Source: Paractinoplanes pyxinae (GTDB lineage Bacteria > Actinomycetota > Actinomycetes > Mycobacteriales > Micromonosporaceae). Taken from it: DNA of 64,000 nt. Positions 51,174 through 59,271 of the stretch are shown in pieces. The DNA is taken from contig NZ_JAPNTZ010000026.1 in the NCBI RefSeq assembly GCF_026626335.1, forward strand, positions 25,153 through 89,152, given 5' to 3'. The notes beneath the pieces are model-generated. The model was given only the letters and a program-made list of their open reading frames with translations. It searched no databases and was not told the DNA's origin. Numbering within the stretch: the first letter of the stretch is position 1; each line of letters opens with the position of its first letter. The position numbers and the translations under genes are program-made.

Positions 51174-52796
51174 TCAGCTCCCGAAGTGAGGGGTGCGGGC
51201 CCGGGCGACGGCCGCGCGCCAGGCGGAGCGCTGCGCGGCGGCGTCCCCCGGATGGGGACGGAACTCGTCGTAGGAGATGGGCGGGGTGAAGCCCCCGGCG
51301 AGGAAAGCGGCGCCGAGGGCGGACAGGTTGGCGGTGCGGGCGCGCAGGACCGGCACGCCCGTGAGGTCGGCTTGAATTTGCATGAGTACGTCGTTCCCGG
51401 TGGCGCCGCCGTCGGCCAGCAGCGCGTCGGCCGCTCCCATCGCGTCCACGACATCCGCCACCTGGTGGGCGATCGACTCGACGGCGGCCCGGGCCAGCTG
51501 GGCCGGCCGGGTGCCCAGCGTCAGCCCGCTGATCAGGCCGACCGCGGTGTCGTCCCACCAGGGCGCGGCCAGCCCGCCGAAGCCCGGCACCAGATGCACG
51601 CCGTCGCTCGACGCGCCGGCGGCCAGCTCACCGATCCGGTCCACGGAAACATCGAGAAAGGAAGCCAGCCAGGCGACGGTCGACCCGGACGACCGGATGT
51701 TGCCTTCGGCTGCCAGTTCGTCATTCCATGCGACCGTCATACAAACGCCGTCGTTGGCCACGGCGCCCAGCCGCATCACCGACGAGCCGGTCCCGTAGGT
51801 GACCTTGACCCCACCGGAGACGCGATCGCCGTGCGCGTACAGAGCCGCGTGCGAGTCGCCCAGCACCGCGGTGATCGGCAGCCCCTCGAGGACTCCCCCG
51901 CGCGAGCCGATCACCCCGAGCGGGCCGGCCGACGGCGTGACTTCGGGCAGCGCGGTCGACGGGATGCCGAACAGGTCGAGCAGTTCCGGGCTCCACGCGC
52001 CCGCGCGCACGTCGAACAACTGGGTGCGCGAAGCGTTGCCCGACTCGATCTGGTGGCGGCCGGTCAGCGCGAACAGCAGCCACGAGTCGATCGTGCCGAC
52101 CGCCGCGTCCGCCGTCTCGTCGAGCAGCCACCGGAGCTTGGCCGCGCTGAACATCGGGTCGAGGGGCAGACCACTGATATCCCGTACGCGGGACCCGTGG
52201 CCCTTCTCGCGCAGGGCGTCACAGATCGGCTGGGCCCGCTGATCCTGCCAGCCCAGCACCGGCCCGACCGGCTGCCCGGTCCGCTTGTCCCACACGACGG
52301 CCGACTCGCGCTGCGTGCTGAACCCGACCGCCCGCACCCGCTCCCGAGGCACATCGGCCAGGCACTGAGCGGCCGCGGCGAGCACGCTGTCCAGAATCTC
52401 CACCGCATCCTGCTCGACCCAGCCCGGCCGCGGGTACCGGATCGGCACCGGGGCCGACCCGGTCGCGACCACCGCGCCCGCGGCATCGACCAGCAGGCAC
52501 TTGGTGGAGCTGGTGCCCTGATCGATCGCCAGCACAAGCTCGCCCGCTGCCCGCGCCGAGACCCCGCCGCCGGCCCGGCCACCACCGGCCTGGCCACCGG
52601 CGTCGCCCGACGACCGGCCGGTCGCTGCGCGGCCGGCCCGGCCACCACCGGCCTGGCCACCGGCGTCGCCCGACGACCGGCCGGTGGCCGCGCGGCCGGC
52701 GGCGTGCGACCGGTCGGTGGCCGGCGACCGGTCATCCACCGGCGACCGGTCATCCACCGGCGCGCGGTCGTCCGCCGGCGCGCGGTCGTCAGGCAT
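51174..52796 (-). CDS. FGGY-family carbohydrate kinase with repeat-rich N-terminal prefix
   Basis: The ORF opens at ATG 52796 (8-nt overlap with the transketolase gene), but the first 85 residues are Asp/Arg/Gly-rich repeats. GTG 52535 (VLAIDQGTSSTK) may be the true start. The kinase core has ELVLAIDQGTSSTKCLLVD, FSTQRESAVVWDKRTGQPVG, VLGDSHAALYAHGDR, VTYGTGSSVM and LLADGGATGNDVLMQIQADL, the two-domain FGGY layout. It phosphorylates a ketose or polyol from the isomerase step, apulose or xylulose being candidates. The operon context with transketolase subunits supports a pentose-type role. Confidence 0.85.
   Translation of the reverse strand: MPDDRAPADDRAPVDDRSPVDDRSPATDRSHAAGRAATGRSSGDAGGQAGGGRAGRAATGRSSGDAGGQAGGGRAGGGVSARAAGELVLAIDQGTSSTKCLLVDAAGAVVATGSAPVPIRYPRPGWVEQDAVEILDSVLAAAAQCLADVPRERVRAVGFSTQRESAVVWDKRTGQPVGPVLGWQDQRAQPICDALREKGHGSRVRDISGLPLDPMFSAAKLRWLLDETADAAVGTIDSWLLFALTGRHQIESGNASRTQLFDVRAGAWSPELLDLFGIPSTALPEVTPSAGPLGVIGSRGGVLEGLPITAVLGDSHAALYAHGDRVSGGVKVTYGTGSSVMRLGAVANDGVCMTVAWNDELAAEGNIRSSGSTVAWLASFLDVSVDRIGELAAGASSDGVHLVPGFGGLAAPWWDDTAVGLISGLTLGTRPAQLARAAVESIAHQVADVVDAMGAADALLADGGATGNDVLMQIQADLTGVPVLRARTANLSALGAAFLAGGFTPPISYDEFRPHPGDAAAQRSAWRAAVARARTPHFGS
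52573..52795. repeat. 63-bp and 18-bp tandem repeats in the kinase 5' region
   Basis: A 63-nt unit containing ACCACCGGCCTGGCCACCGG occurs at about 52573 and 52636, giving a 21-residue duplication. Beyond it, about five 18-nt units (ACCGGTCATCC with CGGCG) encode DDRSPV/DDRAPA. All repeats keep the kinase reading frame open, so the frame is not strong evidence that the prefix is translated. Confidence 0.8.
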
Positions 52797-53751
52797 CGGC
52801 GCGGGCCAGCCCGATCGCCGCCTGCCGGATGTCGCCGGCGGTCAGCCCGAAGTGCTCGAGCAGGAAGGCGGTGGTGCCGGTGGGCGCGAACTCCCGGTGG
52901 ATGCCGAGCATCCGCATCGGCACCGGGGCCCGCTCGGTGACGACGACGGCCGCCACCGCCGCGCCCAGGCCGCCGGTCGTGGTGGCCTCCTCGGCGGTCA
53001 CGATGCCCCGGGTCTCGGTCATCGCCCGCCGGATCGCGTCCTCGTCGAGCGGCGCGATCGTCGACATGTTCAGCACTCGCACGGATACTCCCTGCTCGGC
53101 GGCCTCCTCGGCCGCCTCGAGAGCGCGGGAGACCATGGTTCCGGCCGCCACCACCGTGACATCCGTGCCGTCGCGCAGGGTGGTCGCCGCGCCGAAGCTG
53201 AACTCCCGGTCACCCGTCACCGCGGGCACTTTGAACCGCCCCACCCGTAGGAACACCGGCCGCGCGGCGCCGGCCGCCCACCGTACGGCGGACCGGGTCT
53301 CGGCCGGGTCGGCCGGCACGACCACGTCCAGGCCGGCGATCGCGCGCAGCCACGACAGGTCCTCGATCGAGTGGTGGGTCGGGCCCAGTTCCCCGTACGC
53401 CATGCCCGGGCTCATCCCGCACAGGACGACCGGCGACTGGCTGTACGCGACGTCGGCCTTGATCTGCTCGAGCGCCCGCCCGGTGAGGAACGGCGAGGCC
53501 CCGCACACGAACGGCACGTAGCCGCTCAGCGCCAGCCCGGCTCCCACGCCGACCATGTCCTGCTCGGCGATGCCGACGTTGATCAGCCGGTCGGGGAACT
53601 CCTTCTGGAACTGCACGAGGTTGCTCGATCCGACCGAGTCGTTGCACACGGCGACGATTCGCTCATCCTCGCGCGCCAATTCGCTCAACTCCTGAGCGAA
53701 AGCGACACGGCAGTCGAACGTCTCGCTCGCCGAAGCGACAGGCGCGCTCAT
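52789..53751 (-). CDS. Transketolase C-terminal subunit (split transketolase B)
   Basis: ATG 53751 overlaps the N-subunit stop by 4 nt (ATGA). The 320-aa chain has the pyrimidine-binding domain (INVGIAEQDMVGVGAGLALS with the catalytic Glu in IAEQ, LGPTHHSIEDLSWLRAIAGL) and the C-terminal domain (GIVTAEEATTTGGLGAAVAA). With the N-subunit it forms a thiamine-diphosphate enzyme that moves two-carbon units between sugars. Split transketolases of this form occur in dedicated sugar pathways, including apiose (AptA/AptB). It is next to the FGGY kinase gene. Confidence 0.92.
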   Translation of the reverse strand: MSAPVASASETFDCRVAFAQELSELAREDERIVAVCNDSVGSSNLVQFQKEFPDRLINVGIAEQDMVGVGAGLALSGYVPFVCGASPFLTGRALEQIKADVAYSQSPVVLCGMSPGMAYGELGPTHHSIEDLSWLRAIAGLDVVVPADPAETRSAVRWAAGAARPVFLRVGRFKVPAVTGDREFSFGAATTLRDGTDVTVVAAGTMVSRALEAAEEAAEQGVSVRVLNMSTIAPLDEDAIRRAMTETRGIVTAEEATTTGGLGAAVAAVVVTERAPVPMRMLGIHREFAPTGTTAFLLEHFGLTAGDIRQAAIGLARADA

Positions 53752-54629
53752 CGGGCCAGCTCCGCTTCCGCGGTGACGATCTGCTCGGCCGACGGCACCT
53801 TGTGGTGCCACTCCACGCGGTCTTCCATGAAGGAGACGCCTCTTCCCTTGACTGTGTTGGCGATGACGCAGGTCGGCCGGTCGCCGCGGGGCGCGGTGAA
53901 CGCCTCGTGCAGCGCGAGGTGGTCGTGCCCGTCCACTTCGAGCACGTCCCAGCCGAAGGCGCGGAACTTGTCGTCGAGCGGGTCGAGCGTGTTCGTCTCC
54001 TCGGTGCGCGCGCCCTGCTGCAGGCGGTTGCGGTCGACGACGGCGGTGAGGTTCGACAGGCGGCGGTGCCCGGCGGTCATCGCCGCTTCCCAGTTGCTGC
54101 CCTCCTGCAGCTCCCCGTCGCCCAGGACGACGTACACGTGCCGCGACGACGAGGAGAGCCGGGCCGCGACCGCCATGCCGACCGAGACCGGCAGTCCGTG
54201 GCCGAGCGGCCCGGTGTTGGTCTCGACGCCGGGCACCTTGACCCGGTTCGGGTGGCCGTTGAGCGCCGACAGCGGGCCGGCAAACGTCTGCAGCTCGGCC
54301 TCCGGGAAGAAGCCGGCCGCGGCCAGCGTCGCGTACAGGGCGCCGGCGGTGTGCCCCTTGCTCAGCACGAACCGGTCCCGGTCGTCCCATTCCGGCTTCT
54401 CGGGGTCGACCCGCAGGACGCTGAAGAACAGGGTGGTGAGGATGTCGAGGACGGACATGTCGCCGCCCACGTGTCCCAGGCCGGCCCGGCCGATCATGTG
54501 CAGGTCCGCGGTGCGGGACTGGTTGGCCCGCTCGCGCAGCATCTCGCGGCGGCGCTCGGGGCCGGCATCGGTGAACTCCTGCCGGAACCGGCGCCAGTCG
54601 GCGGCGGTACCAGGGTCGGCGACCAGCAT
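53748..54629 (-). CDS. Transketolase N-terminal subunit (split transketolase A)
   Basis: The 293-aa protein holds the thiamine-diphosphate domain: IGRAGLGHVGGDMSVLDILT near 46, FVLSKGHTAGALYATLAAAG near 78, GPLGHGLPVSVGMAVAARLS near 125 and VVLGDGELQEGSNWEAAMTA (GDG motif) with AVVDRNRLQQG. This matches the N-half of transketolases. It is coupled to the C-half gene. The start is ATG 54629. Confidence 0.93.
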   Translation of the reverse strand: MLVADPGTAADWRRFRQEFTDAGPERRREMLRERANQSRTADLHMIGRAGLGHVGGDMSVLDILTTLFFSVLRVDPEKPEWDDRDRFVLSKGHTAGALYATLAAAGFFPEAELQTFAGPLSALNGHPNRVKVPGVETNTGPLGHGLPVSVGMAVAARLSSSSRHVYVVLGDGELQEGSNWEAAMTAGHRRLSNLTAVVDRNRLQQGARTEETNTLDPLDDKFRAFGWDVLEVDGHDHLALHEAFTAPRGDRPTCVIANTVKGRGVSFMEDRVEWHHKVPSAEQIVTAEAELAR

Positions 54630-54692
54630 GGTGTGCCTTTCTTTACGGTGGTGAGGGGCGGGCCGGCGGGGACCCGCCCCGGAAGAAGAAGG

Positions 54693-55688
54693 TCAGGAGC
54701 CGGCGACGGCGAAGTCCTTGACCGTGGCGGCGTTGTCGGCGTTGACAAGCACGCAGTCGATCGACTGCTTCTCGGCCTGGTCGGTCTTGCCGCCGGCCTT
54801 GATGTAGGCGTCGGCCTGGTCGACCGCCATCTGCGCGATCTTGCTGGCGGGCTGCAGGACGGTGGCCTTGATGGCCTTCTTCTGGATCGACGAGACGACG
54901 TCGGGGCTGCCGTCGAAGCCGACGACGATGATGTCCTTCTTGGCCGCCTGCACCGCGGCGTACGCGCCCAGGGCCATCGTGTCGTTGCCGGCGATGATGC
55001 CCTTGATGTTCGGGTGGGCCTGCAGGATCGTCTGGGTCTTCTGCAGCGCCTCGGCCTGATCCCAGTTGGCGCTCTGCTGGGCCACCATCTTCAGGTCCGG
55101 GTACTGGTCGAGGATGCCGTGGTAGCCCTTCGAGCGGACGCCGGCGTTGGTGTCGGTCGGCTTGCCGGTCAGCTCGGCGTACTCGCCCTTGTTGCCCATC
55201 AGCTTGGCGAACTCCTGGCCGCCGAGGCCGGCGCCCTGAGCGTTGTTGCTGACGATCTGCGCGACCGCGACGCCGGTCTTGTTGATCTCACGGTCGATCA
55301 GGAAGGTCGGGATGTTGGCGTCCTTGGCCCGCTGGATCGCGGTCACCGACGCGTCCGCGCCGGCGTTGTCGAGGATGATCGCGGCCGCCTTGCGCGAGAT
55401 CGCCGTGTCGAACTGCTGGCTCTGCTTGGTCGGGTCGTCGTCGTGGCTGAGCACCAGCGTCTCGTAGCCGAGGCCCTTGGCCTGGGCGGCCGCGGCGTCC
55501 TGTTCGGCCTTGAAGAAGACGTTGTCGGGCGACGGCGTGATGATCACGACGAGCTTGGAGGCGGCCGGGGCCGACTCGCCGCCGCCGGACGAGGATGCCT
55601 CGTCGTCACCGCCGCCACAGGCGGACAAGGCCAGCACCGAGGCGGCGCCGACGGCCAGCAGAGCTCTCCGGGAGGGGACGAATTTCAT
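54693..55688 (-). CDS. Sugar ABC transporter substrate-binding lipoprotein (RbsB-like)
   Basis: ATG 55688 gives 331 aa. Signal peptide with lipobox LSAC, then a Gly/Ser/Glu linker, then the ribose-binding-protein fold: LVVIITPSPDNVFFKAEQDA, AIILDNAGADASVTAIQRAK, DANIPTFLIDREINKTGVAV, IIAGNDTMALGAYAAVQAAK and IIVVGFDGSPDVVSSIQKKA. It binds the imported sugar outside the membrane and delivers it to the RbsC-like permease. Conserved ligand-binding residues include the D in LIDRE and the NDT motif. Confidence 0.93.
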   Translation of the reverse strand: MKFVPSRRALLAVGAASVLALSACGGGDDEASSSGGGESAPAASKLVVIITPSPDNVFFKAEQDAAAAQAKGLGYETLVLSHDDDPTKQSQQFDTAISRKAAAIILDNAGADASVTAIQRAKDANIPTFLIDREINKTGVAVAQIVSNNAQGAGLGGQEFAKLMGNKGEYAELTGKPTDTNAGVRSKGYHGILDQYPDLKMVAQQSANWDQAEALQKTQTILQAHPNIKGIIAGNDTMALGAYAAVQAAKKDIIVVGFDGSPDVVSSIQKKAIKATVLQPASKIAQMAVDQADAYIKAGGKTDQAEKQSIDCVLVNADNAATVKDFAVAGS

Positions 55689-55725
55689 GGTGGTTCCCTT
55701 CACTTGCGACAGGGGTGAGAGAGGG

Positions 55726-56808
55726 TTACGCGGTACGCCGGTTGAGGCTCGACTGCAGGCGCTGCTGGGCCTGCTCGGTGATGACGGCGAAGATGATGAC
55801 GGCGCCCTTGACCACGGACTGCCAGAAGGTGGAGACGCCGACCAGCACCAGGCCGTCGCTGAGGAAGCCGATGACGAAGGCGCCCATGACGGTGCCGATG
55901 ATCGTGCCGCGGCCACCGGCCAGCGCGGTGCCACCGAGCACGGCGGCGGCGATGGCGTTCAGCTCGTACGTCGTGGCAGTGTCCGGATAGGCGGCGCCCA
56001 GCTCCGACGTGAGCAGCAGGCCGGCCAGCGCGGCACACGCGCCCGAGATGACGTACACGGCGATCTTGACGCGGTTGACCCGGATGCCGGACAGCACGGC
56101 CGCCCGCTCGTTGCCGCCGACGGCGAAGATGTGCTTGCCGAACGGGGTCTTGGTGGTGACCACGATGGCCGCCGCCGCGACCACGACCATGATCCAGACG
56201 GCGACCGGGATGCCCAGCAGGCTGTCGACGCCGATGAACCCGAACCCGGTGTTGCCGCGCGCTTCCGTGCCGGCCAGATCGGGGTACGTGCCGCCGTTGC
56301 TGTGCAGCTGGGCGGCGCCGCGGGCGACGTAGAGCATGCCCAGCGTGGCGATGAACGGCGCCACCTTGAACCGCGTGATCAGCAGGCCGTTGACCGCGCC
56401 GACCAGCGCCCCGACCACGATGCCGATGAGGATGACCACGGCGACCGAGAAGAACACCGTACCGCCGGGGAAGTTCAGCCCCTTGAACAGCAACCCGCCG
56501 GCGACCATGCTGGCCAGGCCCGCGATCGAGCCCACCGACAGGTCGATGCCGCCGGTCAGGATCACGAAGGTGACGCCGATGGCCAGGATCGCGTTGATGG
56601 CCACGTGCTTGGTCATCAGGATCAGGTTGCTCTGCGTCAGGTACTCCGACGAGATCGAGCTGAAGATGATGATCAGCACCACCAGCACGACCAGCGTCCG
56701 CCCGCGCAGGAGCAGCAGCGCGGCCCGGGCCAGAGCGGTGTTGCGCGGCTCCTCCGGTGGCGGCGCCGCCGCCGTGGGGGCCGGCGCGGCGACGTGGGTG
56801 TCGGTCAT
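55726..56808 (-). CDS. Sugar ABC transporter permease (RbsC-like)
   Basis: The 360-aa protein has about nine membrane segments and the family markers FVILTGGIDLSVGSIAGLAS near 82-101 and AAVLGGTALAGGRGTIIGTV near 289-308. A 20-residue Ala/Pro/Thr N-terminal extension precedes the first helix. It forms the channel for the ATPase encoded upstream in the operon. Start ATG 56808. Confidence 0.93.
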   Translation of the reverse strand: MTDTHVAAPAPTAAAPPPEEPRNTALARAALLLLRGRTLVVLVVLIIIFSSISSEYLTQSNLILMTKHVAINAILAIGVTFVILTGGIDLSVGSIAGLASMVAGGLLFKGLNFPGGTVFFSVAVVILIGIVVGALVGAVNGLLITRFKVAPFIATLGMLYVARGAAQLHSNGGTYPDLAGTEARGNTGFGFIGVDSLLGIPVAVWIMVVVAAAAIVVTTKTPFGKHIFAVGGNERAAVLSGIRVNRVKIAVYVISGACAALAGLLLTSELGAAYPDTATTYELNAIAAAVLGGTALAGGRGTIIGTVMGAFVIGFLSDGLVLVGVSTFWQSVVKGAVIIFAVITEQAQQRLQSSLNRRTA

Positions 56809-56845
56809 GATTCCCAGCCCTCCCGGAAGCTTTCGAATGCATCTG

Positions 56846-58360
56846 TCATGACTGGGCCTCCAGGACGCTTTCGGATGCGGAAGCGGTGACGAGCGCTTCC
56901 TCGGTGACGTTCTCGGCGGTGAATTCGGCGGTGATGCGGCCGCGGGCCATCACCAGCACCCGGTCGGCCATGGCCATGACCTCGGCCAGCTCGCTGCTGA
57001 TGAACAGCACCCCGAAGCCCTGCGCGGCCAGGTCGGCCATCAGCCCGGCGATCTGCGACTTGGCGCCGACGTCGATGCCACGGGTGGGCTCGTCCAGCAG
57101 CAGCACGACCGGCTCGGTGAGCAGGGCCCGGGCCAGCACGACCTTCTGCTGGTTGCCGCCGCTGAGCGCGGTGACCAGGGCGCCCAGGCCGGGAATCTTG
57201 ATGGCCAGCTCGCCGACCTTGTCCTTGGCCGTGCGCTGCTCGGCGCCGGCGTTCAACAGTCCACTTCTGGTCATTCGCGCAAGAGTGGACAACAAAATGT
57301 TTTCCCGTACGGACATGGTCTGCACGAGCCCGTCGCGCTGACGGTCCTCCGGCACCAGCGCCAGGCCGGCCGCCATGCGGGCCCGGACAGTGCCCTTCGG
57401 CTCCTCGACCCCGCGCACTGACACCTGGCCACTGCTCGCTTGGCGCATACCCATGAGCGTTTCGACCAGTTCCGTGCGGCCGGCGCCCATCAGCCCGTAG
57501 ATGCCGACGACCTCGCCCGCGCGCACGGTCAGCGACACGTCGTCGACCTTGACCGTGCCGGGGACGCTCAGACCGCGCACGTCGAGCAGCACGTCGCCCA
57601 CCGGTGAGCTGTTCCGCACGTACAGGGAGTCGGGGTCGCGCCCGACCATCTGACGCACGATCCAGCCGGTGTCGGTCTTGCTCATCGACTCGTGGGCGAC
57701 CAGGCTGCCGTCGCGGAAGACGGTGACCCAGTCGCCGATGCGGCGGAACTCGTCCAGCTTGTGCGAGATGTAGATGACGGTGACGTCCTGCTTCCGCAGG
57801 TCGGCCATCACTTCGAACAAGACGTCCACTTCGTGGTTGGACAGCGCCGAGGTGGGCTCGTCCATGATCAGCACGCGGACGTCCTCGAGCAGGGCCCGGC
57901 CGATCTCGACGAGCTGCTGCTGGCCGATCGGCAGGTCGCCGACCAGCGTGTCCGGGTCGAGCTTGTCCTGGCCGAGCCGCTTGAGCACGTCGCGGGCGCG
58001 CTGCCGCTGACCGCCGGCGTCGACGAAACGGCCACCTTTGCGCAACTCGCGGCCGGCGAACAGGTTCTCGGCGATCGTCATGTTCGGGAAGAGGCTGAGC
58101 TCCTGGTGGATGATCCCGATCCCCAGGGCCTGGGCCGTCCGCGGGCTGTCGAGCTGCACGGCCTCGCCGTCGAGCCGGATCTCGCCGCTGGTCGGCTGCT
58201 CGGAACCGCTCAGGATCTTCATGAGCGTCGACTTGCCGGCGCCGTTCTCGCCCACCAGCACGTTGACCTGACCGCGGTAGGCCGTGAACGTGACGTCCTT
58301 CAACGCGCGCACGCCGCCGTAGTTCTTGCTGATGTTATGAGCTTCTACGATTTCGCTCAT
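56846..58360 (-). CDS. Sugar ABC transporter ATP-binding protein (RbsA-like, two domains)
   Basis: The 504-aa protein carries two ATPase domains. The first has VGENGAGKSTLMKILSGSEQ near 36-55, IGQQQLVEIGRALLEDVRVL and LIMDEPTSALSNH. The second has a degenerate P-loop (GLMGAGRTELVETLMG), but full LSGGNQQKVVLARALLTEPV and LLLDEPTRGIDVGAK. This layout is standard for sugar importers such as RbsA. The gene overlaps the DUF2291 stop by 1 nt. Confidence 0.94.
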   Translation of the reverse strand: MSEIVEAHNISKNYGGVRALKDVTFTAYRGQVNVLVGENGAGKSTLMKILSGSEQPTSGEIRLDGEAVQLDSPRTAQALGIGIIHQELSLFPNMTIAENLFAGRELRKGGRFVDAGGQRQRARDVLKRLGQDKLDPDTLVGDLPIGQQQLVEIGRALLEDVRVLIMDEPTSALSNHEVDVLFEVMADLRKQDVTVIYISHKLDEFRRIGDWVTVFRDGSLVAHESMSKTDTGWIVRQMVGRDPDSLYVRNSSPVGDVLLDVRGLSVPGTVKVDDVSLTVRAGEVVGIYGLMGAGRTELVETLMGMRQASSGQVSVRGVEEPKGTVRARMAAGLALVPEDRQRDGLVQTMSVRENILLSTLARMTRSGLLNAGAEQRTAKDKVGELAIKIPGLGALVTALSGGNQQKVVLARALLTEPVVLLLDEPTRGIDVGAKSQIAGLMADLAAQGFGVLFISSELAEVMAMADRVLVMARGRITAEFTAENVTEEALVTASASESVLEAQS

Positions 58361-59022
58361 TACTTGACCGCCAGCTCGGTCGGCACCAGGAAGATCGTGC
58401 CCGGGGCGAGCGCCGAGAACGCGCCGTAGAAGTCGACCGTCCTGCCCTTGAGCGCCGCCTTGTCGCCGGCCTTGGCGATCACGTCGGTCTTGACCTTGTC
58501 GTTGATCTGGTTGGCGGCCTCGGCGTAGTCGATCTGGTTGGTGAAGTCGCCGAACGAGATGAACTTGACGGCGTCGCGGATGGCCGTGCCGGCGATGACC
58601 GGGCCGGTCGCGATGGTCACCTTGACCGGCTTGCCGCCCGGGGACGGAACCTCGACGGTGACCGGGCCGGTGGGCACCGAGGTGTCCACGTCGGTGACCT
58701 TGCCGGAACCCTTGACCATGAAGGCGAACGGGCTACCCGTTCCGGCCTGGTTGCCGTACTGCTTGCCGGCCGCCGCGGGGTCGTCCGCGATGGCCTTGGC
58801 CACCGTGGTCACATCGACGGCGTTGTCGTGCACGGTGGGCACGATCTTCTGCGTCCAGTTGTTCTCGACGTACGTCTTGGGGTCGGTCGCCGATGCCGCC
58901 GCGGCCGTCGATCCGTCCTTCTCGTAGACGTAGACGCCGGGAATCTTGGAGCAGGCCGCCACCGCCGAGGCCAGCGCGGCCGCGGTCGCCGCGGCGAGCA
59001 GTCGGCGTGTGATCACCGTCAT
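58360..59022 (-). CDS. DUF2291 lipoprotein, first gene of the sugar operon
   Basis: ATG 59022 gives 220 aa with signal peptide and lipobox-like VAAC. It contains KIVPTVHDNAVDVTTVAKAI, FAFMVKGSGKVTDVDTSVPT, VTIATGPVIAGTAIRDAVKF and FISFGDFTNQIDYAEAANQI, the DUF2291 pattern. DUF2291 proteins accompany RbsABC-type ABC importers for polyols such as erythritol and are probably an accessory in the envelope. The start codon lies 3 nt from the operator O1, so the transcript must be nearly leaderless, or a start at 59061 is used. Confidence 0.86.
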   Translation of the reverse strand: MTVITRRLLAAATAAALASAVAACSKIPGVYVYEKDGSTAAAASATDPKTYVENNWTQKIVPTVHDNAVDVTTVAKAIADDPAAAGKQYGNQAGTGSPFAFMVKGSGKVTDVDTSVPTGPVTVEVPSPGGKPVKVTIATGPVIAGTAIRDAVKFISFGDFTNQIDYAEAANQINDKVKTDVIAKAGDKAALKGRTVDFYGAFSALAPGTIFLVPTELAVK

Positions 59023-59024
59023 GT

Positions 59025-59210
59025 TGAATATCCATTCATAGGCGATTGGGCATGCCCTCACTGTGAATGGTTGATGTCGCCGTTGTCAACGGGTCGTTCC
59101 GTTCATGATTCGAACCGCGCATCCCGCCCGGCATCGACATCCTTGACGGCCCGCTACCGCCCCGCTTACGGTGCGGAAGCGATACCGATGCGCTCCTGAA
59201 TTTCCATTCA
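59025..59210. promoter_or_regulatory. Divergent control region with TGAAT-N4-ATTCA operators
   Basis: O1 is TGAAT-ATCC-ATTCA (59025-59038), just before the DUF2291 start. O3 is TGAAT-TTCC-ATTCA (59197-59210), 62 nt before the second DUF1593 start. A weaker related site, TGAAT-GGTT, lies near 59064. These are perfect 5-nt-arm inverted repeats with the same spacing, so one regulator, most likely the SorC protein encoded nearby, could control both transcripts. Confidence 0.72.
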
Positions 59211-59271
59211 CCGCTACGACACAGCGCTACCTCCGCCTGTCCATGTCATGCCTGATTTGGAAGGAAATGTG

